A stretch of DNA of 64,000 bases from Brotonthovivens ammoniilytica (GTDB taxonomy: Bacteria > Bacillota > Clostridia > Lachnospirales > Lachnospiraceae): positions 186,001 through 250,000 of the forward strand of contig NZ_JAOQJQ010000002.1 in NCBI RefSeq assembly GCF_025566885.1. The letters are read 5' to 3'. The position numbers were made by a program, and so were the translations under genes. The notes beneath the pieces are model-generated. The model had not been told where the DNA came from. It was given only the letters and a program-made list of their open reading frames with translations, and did not search any database. Positions 7,844 to 16,397 of the stretch are shown in pieces. The number at the start of each line of letters is the position of its first letter. The stretch's first letter is position 1.

Positions 7844-9157
7844 ATGAAATTAAGCACACTCATGAAAAGAGGCCTGGCCGTAGGATTAGTAGGAGCCATG
7901 GCGGTAGGTCTCGTAGCCTGCGGAGACAAAAAGGATGATGCGAACCAGAGTTCAGCAAATTCTGATAAAGCCGCAGCCAGCGATGTAACACTGAAATTCC
8001 AGCAGTGGTGGGGAGTGGAACTTCCGGATGGGGCACTGGACGAGATCTGTAAAGGCTTTACAGATGAGACAGGCATCAAAATTCAATTATTATCCAATCC
8101 ATATGCTGATACAAAAGACCAGATTTCAAATGGTGCAGCTACAAAGACGATGGCTGACGTTGTAGGACTTGACGGAGCATGGGTTTATGACTTTGCAAAA
8201 CAGGGCGCTATTGCTAACTTAACCGAGTTAATGAAAGCAGACAACTATGATACAAGCCAGCTGGGAGCAGAGGTACAGGTTGACGGCGCAACTTATATGA
8301 TTCCGGTTGCAAACTTCCCGTATCCGATGTTTGTAAACATGGACATCCTAGAAGAGGCAGGAATAAAAGAGATCCCGAAAACATGGACAGAGTTTACAGC
8401 AGCTTGTAAAGCAATTACTGAGAAAACAGATGCGGCAGGATGGATTATTGGTTTAAATGAGGCTACACCATCCGGTATCCAGAACTGTTTCATGTCATGG
8501 TTATGGGCATCAGGCGGCTCTATGCTTGATGAATCCGGAAAACCGGCTTTAACAGATAACGATGGTTTAACAAAAACAACAGAATATGTAAAATCCTTAT
8601 TTGATAATGGATATGTTGCAGAAGGTACCGCATCCAAAAAAGAATCTGACATGGTTCAGGATTTCATCAATGGACGTGTTGCATTTATGTTTGACTCTCT
8701 TGCTCATTGTACAATGATCAGAGAAGAGAACCCTGACTTAAATGCTCAGGTAGCAAAAGTTCCTGTAATGGACGATTTCAATGGAACATCTGGTATGGAC
8801 GTTGCAAACTGGGGTATTGGTATTGCAGCTAACAGCGAATACCAGAAAGAAGCTATGCAGTTTGTTGAATATTTATTAAGCCCGGAAGTAAATGCACAGT
8901 TAGTTGAGCTTGCAAATGCTTTCCCAGGTAATGTAAATGCAAAACCTGATTACTCCAAGACAGATGAATTATTCCAGCAGTGCTATGAACTGTATCAGGA
9001 ATGTACACCAATCAATGAGTTTACAGGAATCCCAACATCTGAAGAATTAATGAAACAGTTCAATCAGCAGTTCCAGTTATATCTGAGCGGAGATACAAAA
9101 ACAGCAGATGACATGCTGAAAGCTACTCAGGATCTGTGGATGCCGGCATTTGAATAA
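7844..9157 (+). CDS. ABC transporter sugar-binding lipoprotein
   Basis: A 437-residue family 1 extracellular solute-binding protein. The N-terminus is a lipoprotein signal peptide with lipobox LVAC and the lipid-bearing Cys at residue 26, then an Asp/Lys/Ser/Asn-rich linker. The body has MalE/UgpB-type features: WWGVELPDGALDEICKGF, MADVVGLDGAWVYDFAKQGA, MSWLWASGGSMLDESGKPAL, VANWGIGIA. It would capture a carbohydrate outside the membrane for the two permeases that follow. AAAGGAGG precedes the ATG. The ligand cannot be read from sequence; the kinase-aldolase genes downstream point to a sugar or sugar derivative that becomes a ketose phosphate. Confidence 0.93.
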   Translation: MKLSTLMKRGLAVGLVGAMAVGLVACGDKKDDANQSSANSDKAAASDVTLKFQQWWGVELPDGALDEICKGFTDETGIKIQLLSNPYADTKDQISNGAATKTMADVVGLDGAWVYDFAKQGAIANLTELMKADNYDTSQLGAEVQVDGATYMIPVANFPYPMFVNMDILEEAGIKEIPKTWTEFTAACKAITEKTDAAGWIIGLNEATPSGIQNCFMSWLWASGGSMLDESGKPALTDNDGLTKTTEYVKSLFDNGYVAEGTASKKESDMVQDFINGRVAFMFDSLAHCTMIREENPDLNAQVAKVPVMDDFNGTSGMDVANWGIGIAANSEYQKEAMQFVEYLLSPEVNAQLVELANAFPGNVNAKPDYSKTDELFQQCYELYQECTPINEFTGIPTSEELMKQFNQQFQLYLSGDTKTADDMLKATQDLWMPAFE

Positions 9158-9199
9158 ATGCAGAAAATAATAAAAGAATCTGTATAAGCAGGTGATAAA

Positions 9200-9237
9200 A
9201 GGGGTGTACGAGGTTGCCTCGTATACCCCTGATTTTT
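9200..9237 (+). terminator. Intercistronic hairpin after the binding-protein gene
   Basis: Stem AGGGGTGTACGAGG / CCTCGTATACCCCT with a TTG loop and a GATTTTTA tail. It sits between the binding protein and its permeases. Such partial terminators or stabilising hairpins are common where the binding protein is needed in excess. Confidence 0.75.
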
Positions 9238-9263
9238 AAGAAGAAGAGAGGGATGAGATACAT

Positions 9264-10187
9264 ATGTTACAGGCCAATGGCAGCGTGACTGCTGTAAAAA
9301 GTAAGAAACCGCTTAATTTTAAAAAAGGTGTAAAGCCATATTTATATCTCGCGCCGACTCTGGTTGTGTTAATTATTCTTTTGATTGTCCCGATTGTAAT
9401 GGTTATCAGCTATGCTTTCTTTGATAATGTCATTGTGGTGCAGGAGCCCCAGTTTGCAGGGCTTAAGAATTTTGGCATTGTTTTAAAAGATCCCACCTTT
9501 ATTATGGGCATTAAAAATACACTGTTCTTTGTTATTGTCAGTGTAATCGCTCATATGTTAATAGGTATGTTTTTTGCTATGCTGATGAATACAACTTATT
9601 TACATGTTAAAACAAAAGCTGTTTTCCGTGTTATTTATGCGTTGCCGTGGATGTTTACAGCCTCTGTAATCGCTATTACATGGAGATTATTGTATGATCC
9701 GGTAGGTGTGCTGAACTTTTTATCACAGACACTACATTTGTCACAGAGTACAATTGATTTTCTTGGAACCAGGGAAATCGCATTAAAAGCAGTAACAGTA
9801 ATTAATATCTGGTCAGGATATCCGTTCTATATGATCAGTATTCTGGCAGGTCTGCAGGGTATCTCTACAGATTTGTATGAAGCATCTTCTATTGATGGTG
9901 CAAATCCGGTTCAGCAGTTTTTTAGAATTACAATTCCACAGCTGAAACCGATTCTGATTAGTTTGGTTATGCTGGATTTTGTATGGACAATACAGCAGTT
10001 TGCATTAATCTGGATGACCACAGGCGGCGGGCCGGTTAAGGCAACCACAACAGTCAGTGTATATATTTATGAGACGGCATTTAGGACGTACAAGTATTCC
10101 CAGGCATCGGCCGCAGCGGTGCTGGCGTTGATTGTATGTATCATTATAGCAATATTCTATGTAAGAAACCAAAGATCGGAGGATTAA
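9264..10187 (+). CDS. ABC sugar transporter permease, MalF type
   Basis: A 307-residue membrane protein with six hydrophobic segments, starting with KPYLYLAPTLVVLIILLIVPIVMV after a basic N-terminus. The permease EAA loop is visible as DLYEASSIDGANPVQQFFRITIPQLKP, where the ATPase docks. It pairs with the next gene to form the membrane channel. No ATPase gene is in the locus; in Firmicutes such carbohydrate transporters often borrow a shared MsmX/MsmK-type ATPase encoded elsewhere. Confidence 0.94.
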   Translation: MLQANGSVTAVKSKKPLNFKKGVKPYLYLAPTLVVLIILLIVPIVMVISYAFFDNVIVVQEPQFAGLKNFGIVLKDPTFIMGIKNTLFFVIVSVIAHMLIGMFFAMLMNTTYLHVKTKAVFRVIYALPWMFTASVIAITWRLLYDPVGVLNFLSQTLHLSQSTIDFLGTREIALKAVTVINIWSGYPFYMISILAGLQGISTDLYEASSIDGANPVQQFFRITIPQLKPILISLVMLDFVWTIQQFALIWMTTGGGPVKATTTVSVYIYETAFRTYKYSQASAAAVLALIVCIIIAIFYVRNQRSED

Positions 10188-10191
10188 TATT

Positions 10192-11028
10192 ATGATTGGA
10201 AAAAAGAAATTACATGTAAAAATATTAATTATCATCGGTCTTATCTGCGGGGCGATCTGGGCTGCATTTCCGGTTATCTGGATGGTGCTGAATTCATTTA
10301 AGCCAAACAAAGATATTTTTGCCTGGCCGCCGATGATATTTTCACCCAACGGCTCGCTGGATGCCTATGCGGCAGTATTTCAGAATCCAGAGCAGATTCG
10401 TTTCTTTATTAACAGTTATGTAATTGCGGCCTGCGTGGTTATTTTAACTCTTGTAGTTGCAATTTTCGCATCTTATGGGTTCAGCCGCTTTAACTTCCCG
10501 GGTAAAGGGATTATCAATACGATCATTATCAGTGTACAGGCAATTCCGCCGGTAGTTCTGGTAATTCCGTATCTGAGCCTGGTAGTTTCTCTGAAGCTGT
10601 ACAATACTTATGGGGCGCTGATATTAACATATCTGGTATTGACACTGCCTTATGCGATACTGATGATAACCGGCTACTTTAATACGCTGCCAAAAGATCT
10701 GGATGAAGCGATTATGATTGACGGAGGCTCCAGAATGAGAGCACTGTGGCAGGTGCTTGTACCGGTATCTATTCCGGGGCTTGTATCGGTTGGTATGTAC
10801 ACTTTCATGCAGGCATGGAATGAGTACCTGTTTGCATTAACCTTGACACAGACAAATGATAAACGTACCGTACCCATTGGTATCAATCTTCTGATGGGCC
10901 AGCATTCCTATGAATGGAATCAGATGATGGCTATCAGTGTACTAGGTTCTCTTCCGGTATTTATATTGTTCTTGTTCTTCCAGAAATATTTCCTGGCAGG
11001 AATGACAGCCGGAGCAGTAAAAAATTAA
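10192..11028 (+). CDS. ABC sugar transporter permease, MalG type
   Basis: A 278-residue permease with six membrane segments, four bases after its partner. The EAA loop reads DLDEAIMIDGGSRMRALWQVLVPVSIPG. The C-terminal AGMTAGAVKN resembles the MalG tail. It forms a heterodimer with the MalF-type permease and moves sugar into the cytoplasm. The first membrane helix, LHVKILIIIGLICGAIWAAF, follows a short basic start. Confidence 0.94.
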   Translation: MIGKKKLHVKILIIIGLICGAIWAAFPVIWMVLNSFKPNKDIFAWPPMIFSPNGSLDAYAAVFQNPEQIRFFINSYVIAACVVILTLVVAIFASYGFSRFNFPGKGIINTIIISVQAIPPVVLVIPYLSLVVSLKLYNTYGALILTYLVLTLPYAILMITGYFNTLPKDLDEAIMIDGGSRMRALWQVLVPVSIPGLVSVGMYTFMQAWNEYLFALTLTQTNDKRTVPIGINLLMGQHSYEWNQMMAISVLGSLPVFILFLFFQKYFLAGMTAGAVKN

Positions 11029-11068
11029 TACTAAATTTCGTGGAGTCGATCTGAAGGGATTTAAAAGG

Positions 11069-11118
11069 ACCCCGGATGCGAAAATAATGAGAGTATAATA
11101 AAGCGGGGGTTTGTTTTT
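11069..11118 (+). terminator. Weak hairpin between permease and first aldolase gene
   Basis: Short GC arms (ACCCCG / CGGGGGT) enclose a ~29-base AT-rich loop and are followed by TTGTTTTTA. It may partly reduce read-through to the catabolic genes. Confidence 0.35.
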
Positions 11119-11176
11119 ATTAATGCTTTTATATTAACTTTATAAAAAATATTCATACTTTAGGAGGTAATGAACA

Positions 11177-12037
11177 ATGTTAATGAATATGAAAGATCTG
11201 TTGGCAGTTGCTAACAAAAATAACTTTGCAGTACCGGCTTTTAATATCAGTGATTACAATATGTTCAATGGTATTATGGAAGCTTCAGAGGAAAAACAGG
11301 CTCCCGTTATTATTGCAATTCACCCGGATGAATTAAGCCATATCGGAACAGAAATGGTTCAGGGAATTATAGCAAAAGCAAATAAAGCAACAGTTCCTGT
11401 TGTTATTCATTTAGATCACGGCGCTTCTTTTGAACAGGTAATTTCAGCAATTCAGGCAGGCTTCACTTCTGTTATGATTGACGGTTCAAGTCTTTCTTTT
11501 GAAGATAACATTGCAATCTGTAAAAAAGTCTGTGAAGCAGCTCACGCAGTCAATGTATCTGTAGAAGGCGAATTAGGTACTATCGGTACTACAGATAAAG
11601 AGGCAGAGGCCGGTGCAAACCAGATTATCTATACAGATCCGGAAGATGCAGTTAAATTTGTTGCAGAATCAGGTGTAGATACTCTTGCAATTGCCATTGG
11701 AACATCCCATGGTTTATATCCAAAGGGAATGAAACCGGAACTGAAACTTGATTTATTAAAAGAAATTAAAGCAAAGGTTTCTATTCCTCTGGTACTTCAC
11801 GGCGGTTCCAACAATCCGGATAAAGAGATTGGTGAATCTGTAACACTTGGCGTTAATAAGATTAATATTTCCAGCGATATTAAAGCTGCATATTACGGAA
11901 AAATGCGTGAAGTATTGAAAGATGAAGGTTTAAGAGAGCCAAACACAATTCAGCCTCCATGTGTCGTTGCAATGAAAGAAGTAGCATTTCATAAAATTGA
12001 GCTGTTCCAGGCTGATGGAAAAGCAAAACTTTACTAA
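11177..12037 (+). CDS. Class II ketose-bisphosphate aldolase, copy A
   Basis: A 286-residue member of the Fba/GatY/KbaY/IolJ family, cytoplasmic and zinc-dependent. Key parts: FAVPAFNISDYNMFNGIMEA, HLDHGASFEQ (catalytic Asp and zinc His), VEGELGTIG, GTSHGLYPKG and LHGGSNNPDKEI (zinc His and phosphate site), INISSDIKAAY. It would split a phosphorylated ketose into dihydroxyacetone phosphate and an aldehyde. Fba, GatY and IolJ activities cannot be told apart here. It shares only its fold blocks with the next gene, so the pair may act on different substrates or as isoforms. TAGGAGG precedes the ATG. Confidence 0.9.
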   Translation: MLMNMKDLLAVANKNNFAVPAFNISDYNMFNGIMEASEEKQAPVIIAIHPDELSHIGTEMVQGIIAKANKATVPVVIHLDHGASFEQVISAIQAGFTSVMIDGSSLSFEDNIAICKKVCEAAHAVNVSVEGELGTIGTTDKEAEAGANQIIYTDPEDAVKFVAESGVDTLAIAIGTSHGLYPKGMKPELKLDLLKEIKAKVSIPLVLHGGSNNPDKEIGESVTLGVNKINISSDIKAAYYGKMREVLKDEGLREPNTIQPPCVVAMKEVAFHKIELFQADGKAKLY

Positions 12038-12064
12038 GAATATTTCAGCAGCGTAAAGCAGCTG

Positions 12065-12138
12065 ATTGAGAAAAACTCTGTAGAACAGAAGCGTGGAGTC
12101 ATGAGACAAGCCATACTGTTTTGCAGAGTTTTTCAATT
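12065..12138 (+). terminator. Long hairpin between the two aldolase genes
   Basis: Arms ATTGAGAAAAACTCTG and CAGAGTTTTTCAATT enclose a ~40-base loop with an inner AACAG / CTGTT pair. The right arm supplies a T run inside the stem. It may be an attenuator or mRNA stabiliser. Confidence 0.55.
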
Positions 12139-12265
12139 CCTGCAGGTATTTGGGTTTGTAGAAAGTAAAGGAAAGAAAAAGGATATAGTCCAGCAAAATT
12201 CACAGAGTAAAATCTGTACGAGTACATAAATTTATGATATTATACAAAAAGGAAGGTTTCATATT

Positions 12266-13123
12266 ATGAAAAACACAAATTTAGTAACAATGAAAGAAGC
12301 TTTAAAGATTGCAGATCAAAGAGGGATTGCCCTGGGAGCATTTGAATTTTGGTCATATGAAGTGGCACGGGCTATTGTTCAGGCAGCTCAGGAGCTGGAT
12401 GTACCTGTTATTCTGCAGGGCGGTAAGCTGGAGATTGACCGGATGGGCGGTTTTGAGGAGACTGTTGAGACGGCCTATATGGCTGCAAAAAACAGTACAG
12501 TTCCGGTAGCTCTGCATCTGGATCATGCCACAACCTTCGAAGATTGTAATGCTGCGATTAATGCAGGATTTACTTCTGTTATGATTGACGCATCAGCGCT
12601 TCCGTATGAGGAAAATATGGAAATTACCAGAAAAGTTGCCCGGCGTGCACATGCTGCAGGAGTTACCGTGGAAGGTGAGCTTGGCAGACTGGTGGGAGAA
12701 GAAGGCGATATCATTGTGAAAGGACCGGAAGCTGCTCAGACAGACCCCGGGGAAGCACTTCAGTTTGTAAAAGATACCGGGATTGATGCTTTGGCTGTGT
12801 CTATCGGTACAGCTCATGGCCAGTATACATTCGAGCCAAAGTTAAATATTGAACGGCTGGACAGAATTAAAGAAGTTGTAGATCTTCCCATTGTGCTCCA
12901 CGGAGGTTCGGGTACACCCATGAACCAGGTGCAGGAGGCCATACGCCACGGTATCCGTAAAGTAAATATCTGCACAGATATTCAGGTGGCAATGGGAACA
13001 ACATATATAAAAACAATTCAGAGTGAGGGATTTAAGTATTCCTGTGAAAATCTCTGGGGACCTTCAGAAAAAGCGGCTAAAGCAGTTGTAATGGAGAAAA
13101 TAAAAGCATTTGCATTAATGTAA
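12266..13123 (+). CDS. Class II ketose-bisphosphate aldolase, copy B
   Basis: A 285-residue aldolase of the same family as copy A but clearly diverged: IALGAFEFWSYEVARAIVQA replaces the usual FNVNNxE-like start. The metal and catalytic blocks remain (HLDHATTFEDC, VEGELGRLVGEEGD, GTAHGQYTFEP, LHGGSGTP, KVNICTDIQVAM). The altered residues near the N-terminal active-site strand suggest a different ketose phosphate. GGAAGG precedes the ATG. It lies 19 bases before the ADP-dependent kinase gene, so the two are probably translated from one message. Confidence 0.88.
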   Translation: MKNTNLVTMKEALKIADQRGIALGAFEFWSYEVARAIVQAAQELDVPVILQGGKLEIDRMGGFEETVETAYMAAKNSTVPVALHLDHATTFEDCNAAINAGFTSVMIDASALPYEENMEITRKVARRAHAAGVTVEGELGRLVGEEGDIIVKGPEAAQTDPGEALQFVKDTGIDALAVSIGTAHGQYTFEPKLNIERLDRIKEVVDLPIVLHGGSGTPMNQVQEAIRHGIRKVNICTDIQVAMGTTYIKTIQSEGFKYSCENLWGPSEKAAKAVVMEKIKAFALM

Positions 13124-13142
13124 TGAGAATGGAGTAAACAAT

Positions 13143-14456
13143 ATGACAATGAACGAAAAGTACGCAGAAGTATTCTCTAAAATGGACGAGACGTTTGCAG
13201 CACGTATCAAAGAGGAGCGTTATCCGGCTATGGGATATACCAGTAATCTTGACCTGCTGTGTGATTTCAATGTGGAAACATTGAACCGGCTTCTTGAAAC
13301 CTATGTTCCGGACGAAAGGCTGGAAGATATGAAGGTGGCTAAATCCATTAAAACAATGGAAGATCTGCTTCATTCGGTTGTATATTACTGTATACATGGC
13401 ATTGGCGGGGAGGTGGATGTTGAAAATACCCAGGTGATGTCGGACAGTTTTAACTGGCAGTATGGTATGGGCGGAACTGCTGTTCAGGCGGCAATGGCCT
13501 TATCCGCGGTAGGCTGTCCTTCTATTGTACATCTCACAGATGATTCTAAGGAAGTGTGTGATATTTTAAATACACCATATATTTACACGATTTCCAAAGA
13601 CGGAAGAATGATTCATACTGATGAGTGTGAACAGACAGCGGATCAGGAGATTCATTATATTATACAGTTTAAAAAGGGTGATGTGATCAGGCTGGGCGAA
13701 CAGGAAGCAATGATTCCTACTTCCAACAGGATGATTGTAACCAAAATTACTGTAAACGAGTATGTTCCGTTTTCGGAGCCTTACTTTAGATTTATTGAAG
13801 AACATGCAGAAAAAATCAGCAGTAATGTATTGTCCAGCTTTAATGCTTTAAGCGATAAAAATCTGCTGAAAGAGAGGCTGGAATATGTAAGAGAACATGT
13901 TCATAAATATAAAAAAGCCAATCCGTCCGGGGTTGTATTTTTTGAGGACGCCCATTATCATAATACGGAAGTGCGCAATACCTGTCTGGAAACCATTTAT
14001 TCGGAGTGCGATATTGTCAGCCTGAATGAAGAGGAACTGGCTTATACATTAGAATCTTTTGATTTTAATGTAGTGATAGAAGACATAATTTCCTGTGTGG
14101 AAGGAGCCAGATTTATCCGTGAAAAATTTGGCGTGAAAAAAGGAGTTGTAGTGCATACAGCCAATTATGCCATGTATGTAGGTGAAAAACTGGACGTTGA
14201 TATTGAGCTGGGACTGATCTGTGGAAATCTTCTGGCTACAGGAAAAGCGGCCAACGGATGGTATGCAGCCAAGGAACAGGTAAAAGAACTGCTGGATCTT
14301 GACCTTTCACCCAGAGGTGTTTCTGATCTGGAAAAAGTACAGGCCAGCAAGTATGCGGATGAGGTGGTTTTAGTTCCATCTAAATATATTGATAAGCCAA
14401 AATATACTATCGGACTGGGCGATTCTTTTGTGTCCGGAGTTCAGATCTGTTTCTAA
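13143..14456 (+). CDS. ADP-dependent sugar (phospho)kinase, ADP-glucokinase/ADP-phosphofructokinase family
   Basis: A 437-residue ribokinase-fold enzyme of the ADP-dependent glucokinase/phosphofructokinase group. Visible signatures: GYTSNLD substrate strand near residue 31, GGTAVQAAMALSAVG, the metal motif NEEE (N295-x-x-E298), and the catalytic GLGD ending in Asp427 followed by SF. These enzymes use ADP instead of ATP and are best known in archaea; bacterial members in Clostridia are little studied. In this operon it would phosphorylate a hexose or hexose phosphate before aldol cleavage. Which sugar is unknown. Confidence 0.82.
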   Translation: MTMNEKYAEVFSKMDETFAARIKEERYPAMGYTSNLDLLCDFNVETLNRLLETYVPDERLEDMKVAKSIKTMEDLLHSVVYYCIHGIGGEVDVENTQVMSDSFNWQYGMGGTAVQAAMALSAVGCPSIVHLTDDSKEVCDILNTPYIYTISKDGRMIHTDECEQTADQEIHYIIQFKKGDVIRLGEQEAMIPTSNRMIVTKITVNEYVPFSEPYFRFIEEHAEKISSNVLSSFNALSDKNLLKERLEYVREHVHKYKKANPSGVVFFEDAHYHNTEVRNTCLETIYSECDIVSLNEEELAYTLESFDFNVVIEDIISCVEGARFIREKFGVKKGVVVHTANYAMYVGEKLDVDIELGLICGNLLATGKAANGWYAAKEQVKELLDLDLSPRGVSDLEKVQASKYADEVVLVPSKYIDKPKYTIGLGDSFVSGVQICF

Positions 14457-14483
14457 GTTAATAAAGTGTAAGAAGGTTTTATC

Positions 14484-15326
14484 ATGACAAAGACGGCACA
14501 AAAAACGGTATTATTGACAATTACTGAAATGTATGACAAGATTTTTCAGGCTGAAAAAAAGGTGGCAGATTTTATATTAAAAAATCCAGATCTTGCAGTA
14601 AATGCCAATGTTTCGGAACTGGCCAATTACAGCGGGGTCAGTGATGCCACTGTTATCCGGTTATGCAAGCATTTAGGATATGAAGGATATTATCAGATGA
14701 AAATATGTCTTTCTAGAGATATTGGGAGACGGGATTTATCTCTGAAAAGAGACGGTCTGGTGAATACCTCTATGACAGGATATTTTAAGGAAATGGCGGA
14801 GGGAATTATTAGTGCAGGAGCGGCCATAGATGAAAGTGTTTTTTATGAAAGTGTGGAGCTGTTAAAAAACAGTACAATGCTCCATCTGGTTGCTGCCGGA
14901 AATACCGGGCCTTTGTGTTTGTATTGCGGATACAGGCTGGAGAGGATCGGCATTCGCTGCAGTTATAATATGCAGCCTGAATATTATATGAATCATATAA
15001 ATCTGGCACAAAAAACGGATGCTGTCCTGGCTGTTTCGTGGTCGGGGACCTCCCGGACTGTTGTGCAGGCCCTTGAGATGGCAAAGGAAAAAGGCATGAA
15101 AACCATGGCCGTTACAGGGTATCGGTATTCACCGGTATCCAGAACAGCGGATTACCTGCTGCTGTCAGCCTCAGGAGACGGAGAGGTTAATAAGCATTCT
15201 CAATATTCCAGGTTAAGTGAGATGGCGGTGTTAGAAGTGCTGATTCAGGCTCTTGAGCATTCCCTGGCCATTGAAAAGGATGAGATTACGGAACCGGAAA
15301 TGCTGCTGTCTGAGACAAAATATTAA
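14484..15326 (+). CDS. RpiR-family phosphosugar-sensing regulator
   Basis: A 280-residue regulator. N-terminal HTH (about 1-80) includes VADFILKNPDLAVNANVSELANYSGVSDATVIRLCKHLGY. The C-terminal SIS domain includes LVAAGNTGPLCLYCGYRLERIG, LAVSWSGTSRTVVQALEMAKEKG and TADYLLLSASGDGE, a phosphosugar-binding fold. It probably senses the phosphorylated sugar made by this operon and controls the promoter near 7685. It is encoded inside the operon, so it would be autoregulated. Confidence 0.92.
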   Translation: MTKTAQKTVLLTITEMYDKIFQAEKKVADFILKNPDLAVNANVSELANYSGVSDATVIRLCKHLGYEGYYQMKICLSRDIGRRDLSLKRDGLVNTSMTGYFKEMAEGIISAGAAIDESVFYESVELLKNSTMLHLVAAGNTGPLCLYCGYRLERIGIRCSYNMQPEYYMNHINLAQKTDAVLAVSWSGTSRTVVQALEMAKEKGMKTMAVTGYRYSPVSRTADYLLLSASGDGEVNKHSQYSRLSEMAVLEVLIQALEHSLAIEKDEITEPEMLLSETKY

Positions 15327-15354
15327 ATGATAAACGAAAGGATTGGATAACAGA

Positions 15355-16320
15355 ATGAAAGATATTGATGTATTGGCCCTTGGTGAATTATTAATTGATT
15401 TTACCAGCAACGGAATCAGTGAACAGGGAAACGGATTGTTCGAAGCAAATCCGGGCGGAGCCCCCTGCAATGTATTGGCGATATTAAATAAGCTGGGCAG
15501 GAAAACCGGTTTTATCGGTAAAGTAGGAAACGATGGATTTGGACGGATGCTGAAACAAACGCTGGAGGAGCTTGGAATTGATACAGAAGGTCTGTATCTG
15601 GATGATGTATATCATACAACGCTTGCGCTGGTTCATACAGATAAGAGCGGCGACCGGGATTTTTCCTTTTATAGAGATCCGGGTGCAGATGTGATGCTGA
15701 CCGCAGATGAAGTAGATCCTAAATTAATCAAACGTGCTAAAATCTTTCATTATGGAACATTATCCATGACACATGACGGTGTCAGAGCTGCAACGAGAAA
15801 AGCCATTGAAATTGCAAAAGAAGCGGGGATGCTGCTGTCTTTTGATCCAAATTACAGAGAGCCTTTATGGAAAAGCAAAGAAGCAGCTAGAGAACAGATT
15901 GCCTATGGCCTCTCTCAGTGTGATATTCTCAAGATTTCTGAAGAAGAGCTGGAGATGATGACGGGAACGTCGGATATTGAAGCAGGAGCTGTGGATTTTA
16001 AAGAAAAATATCCAAATATAAAATTGTTAAATGTCACGGCCGGAGGCGACGGAAGCTATTCTTATTACAAAGATATGAAGGTATTTGTTCCGGGCTTTCT
16101 GCTGGGTGGAACTATTGAGACTACCGGGGCAGGAGATACCTTTGGAGGAGCGGTTTTAAATTTTGTATTGGAGCATGGCATTGAGAATCTTTCCAAGGAA
16201 GATTTAACAGAAATGCTTCGGTTCGCAAATGCCGCCGCCTATCTGGTAACTACAAGAAAAGGAGCCCTTCGTTCTATGCCGGAGCGGGAGCAGATAGAAG
16301 ATATTTTGAAAAATAATTGA
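15355..16320 (+). CDS. PfkB-family sugar kinase, fructokinase-like
   Basis: A 321-residue carbohydrate kinase. The ATG at 15355 is chosen; a TTG at 15343 overlaps the GAAAGGA ribosome site. Signature 1 region: NPGGAPCNVLAILNKLGRKTGFIGKVGNDGFG. Signature 2: ETTGAGDTFGGAVLNFVLE with the catalytic Asp of GAGD. SFDPNYREPLWKS and KISEEELEMMTG are typical fructokinase (ScrK) elements. It would phosphorylate the incoming sugar with ATP, with the ADP-dependent kinase acting before or after it. Last gene of the locus. Confidence 0.9.
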   Translation: MKDIDVLALGELLIDFTSNGISEQGNGLFEANPGGAPCNVLAILNKLGRKTGFIGKVGNDGFGRMLKQTLEELGIDTEGLYLDDVYHTTLALVHTDKSGDRDFSFYRDPGADVMLTADEVDPKLIKRAKIFHYGTLSMTHDGVRAATRKAIEIAKEAGMLLSFDPNYREPLWKSKEAAREQIAYGLSQCDILKISEEELEMMTGTSDIEAGAVDFKEKYPNIKLLNVTAGGDGSYSYYKDMKVFVPGFLLGGTIETTGAGDTFGGAVLNFVLEHGIENLSKEDLTEMLRFANAAAYLVTTRKGALRSMPEREQIEDILKNN

Positions 16321-16339
16321 CAGAAAAATAATTAAGGAA

Positions 16340-16380
16340 AAAGGCCATCACATCTGGTAATGATGTGGCGGCCTTTAAAA
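16340..16380. terminator. Terminator between the sugar operon and murE
   Basis: Fifteen-base arms AAAGGCCATCACATC / GATGTGGCGGCCTTT with one internal mismatch and one G-T, between convergent genes. Confidence 0.75.
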
Positions 16381-16397
16381 AATGTCTGTGTGTTGAA

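Noticed and set aside
7844..16320. Missing ABC ATPase as a sign of a broken locus
   Set aside because: All genes are intact; carbohydrate ABC importers of this type often use a shared ATPase encoded elsewhere.
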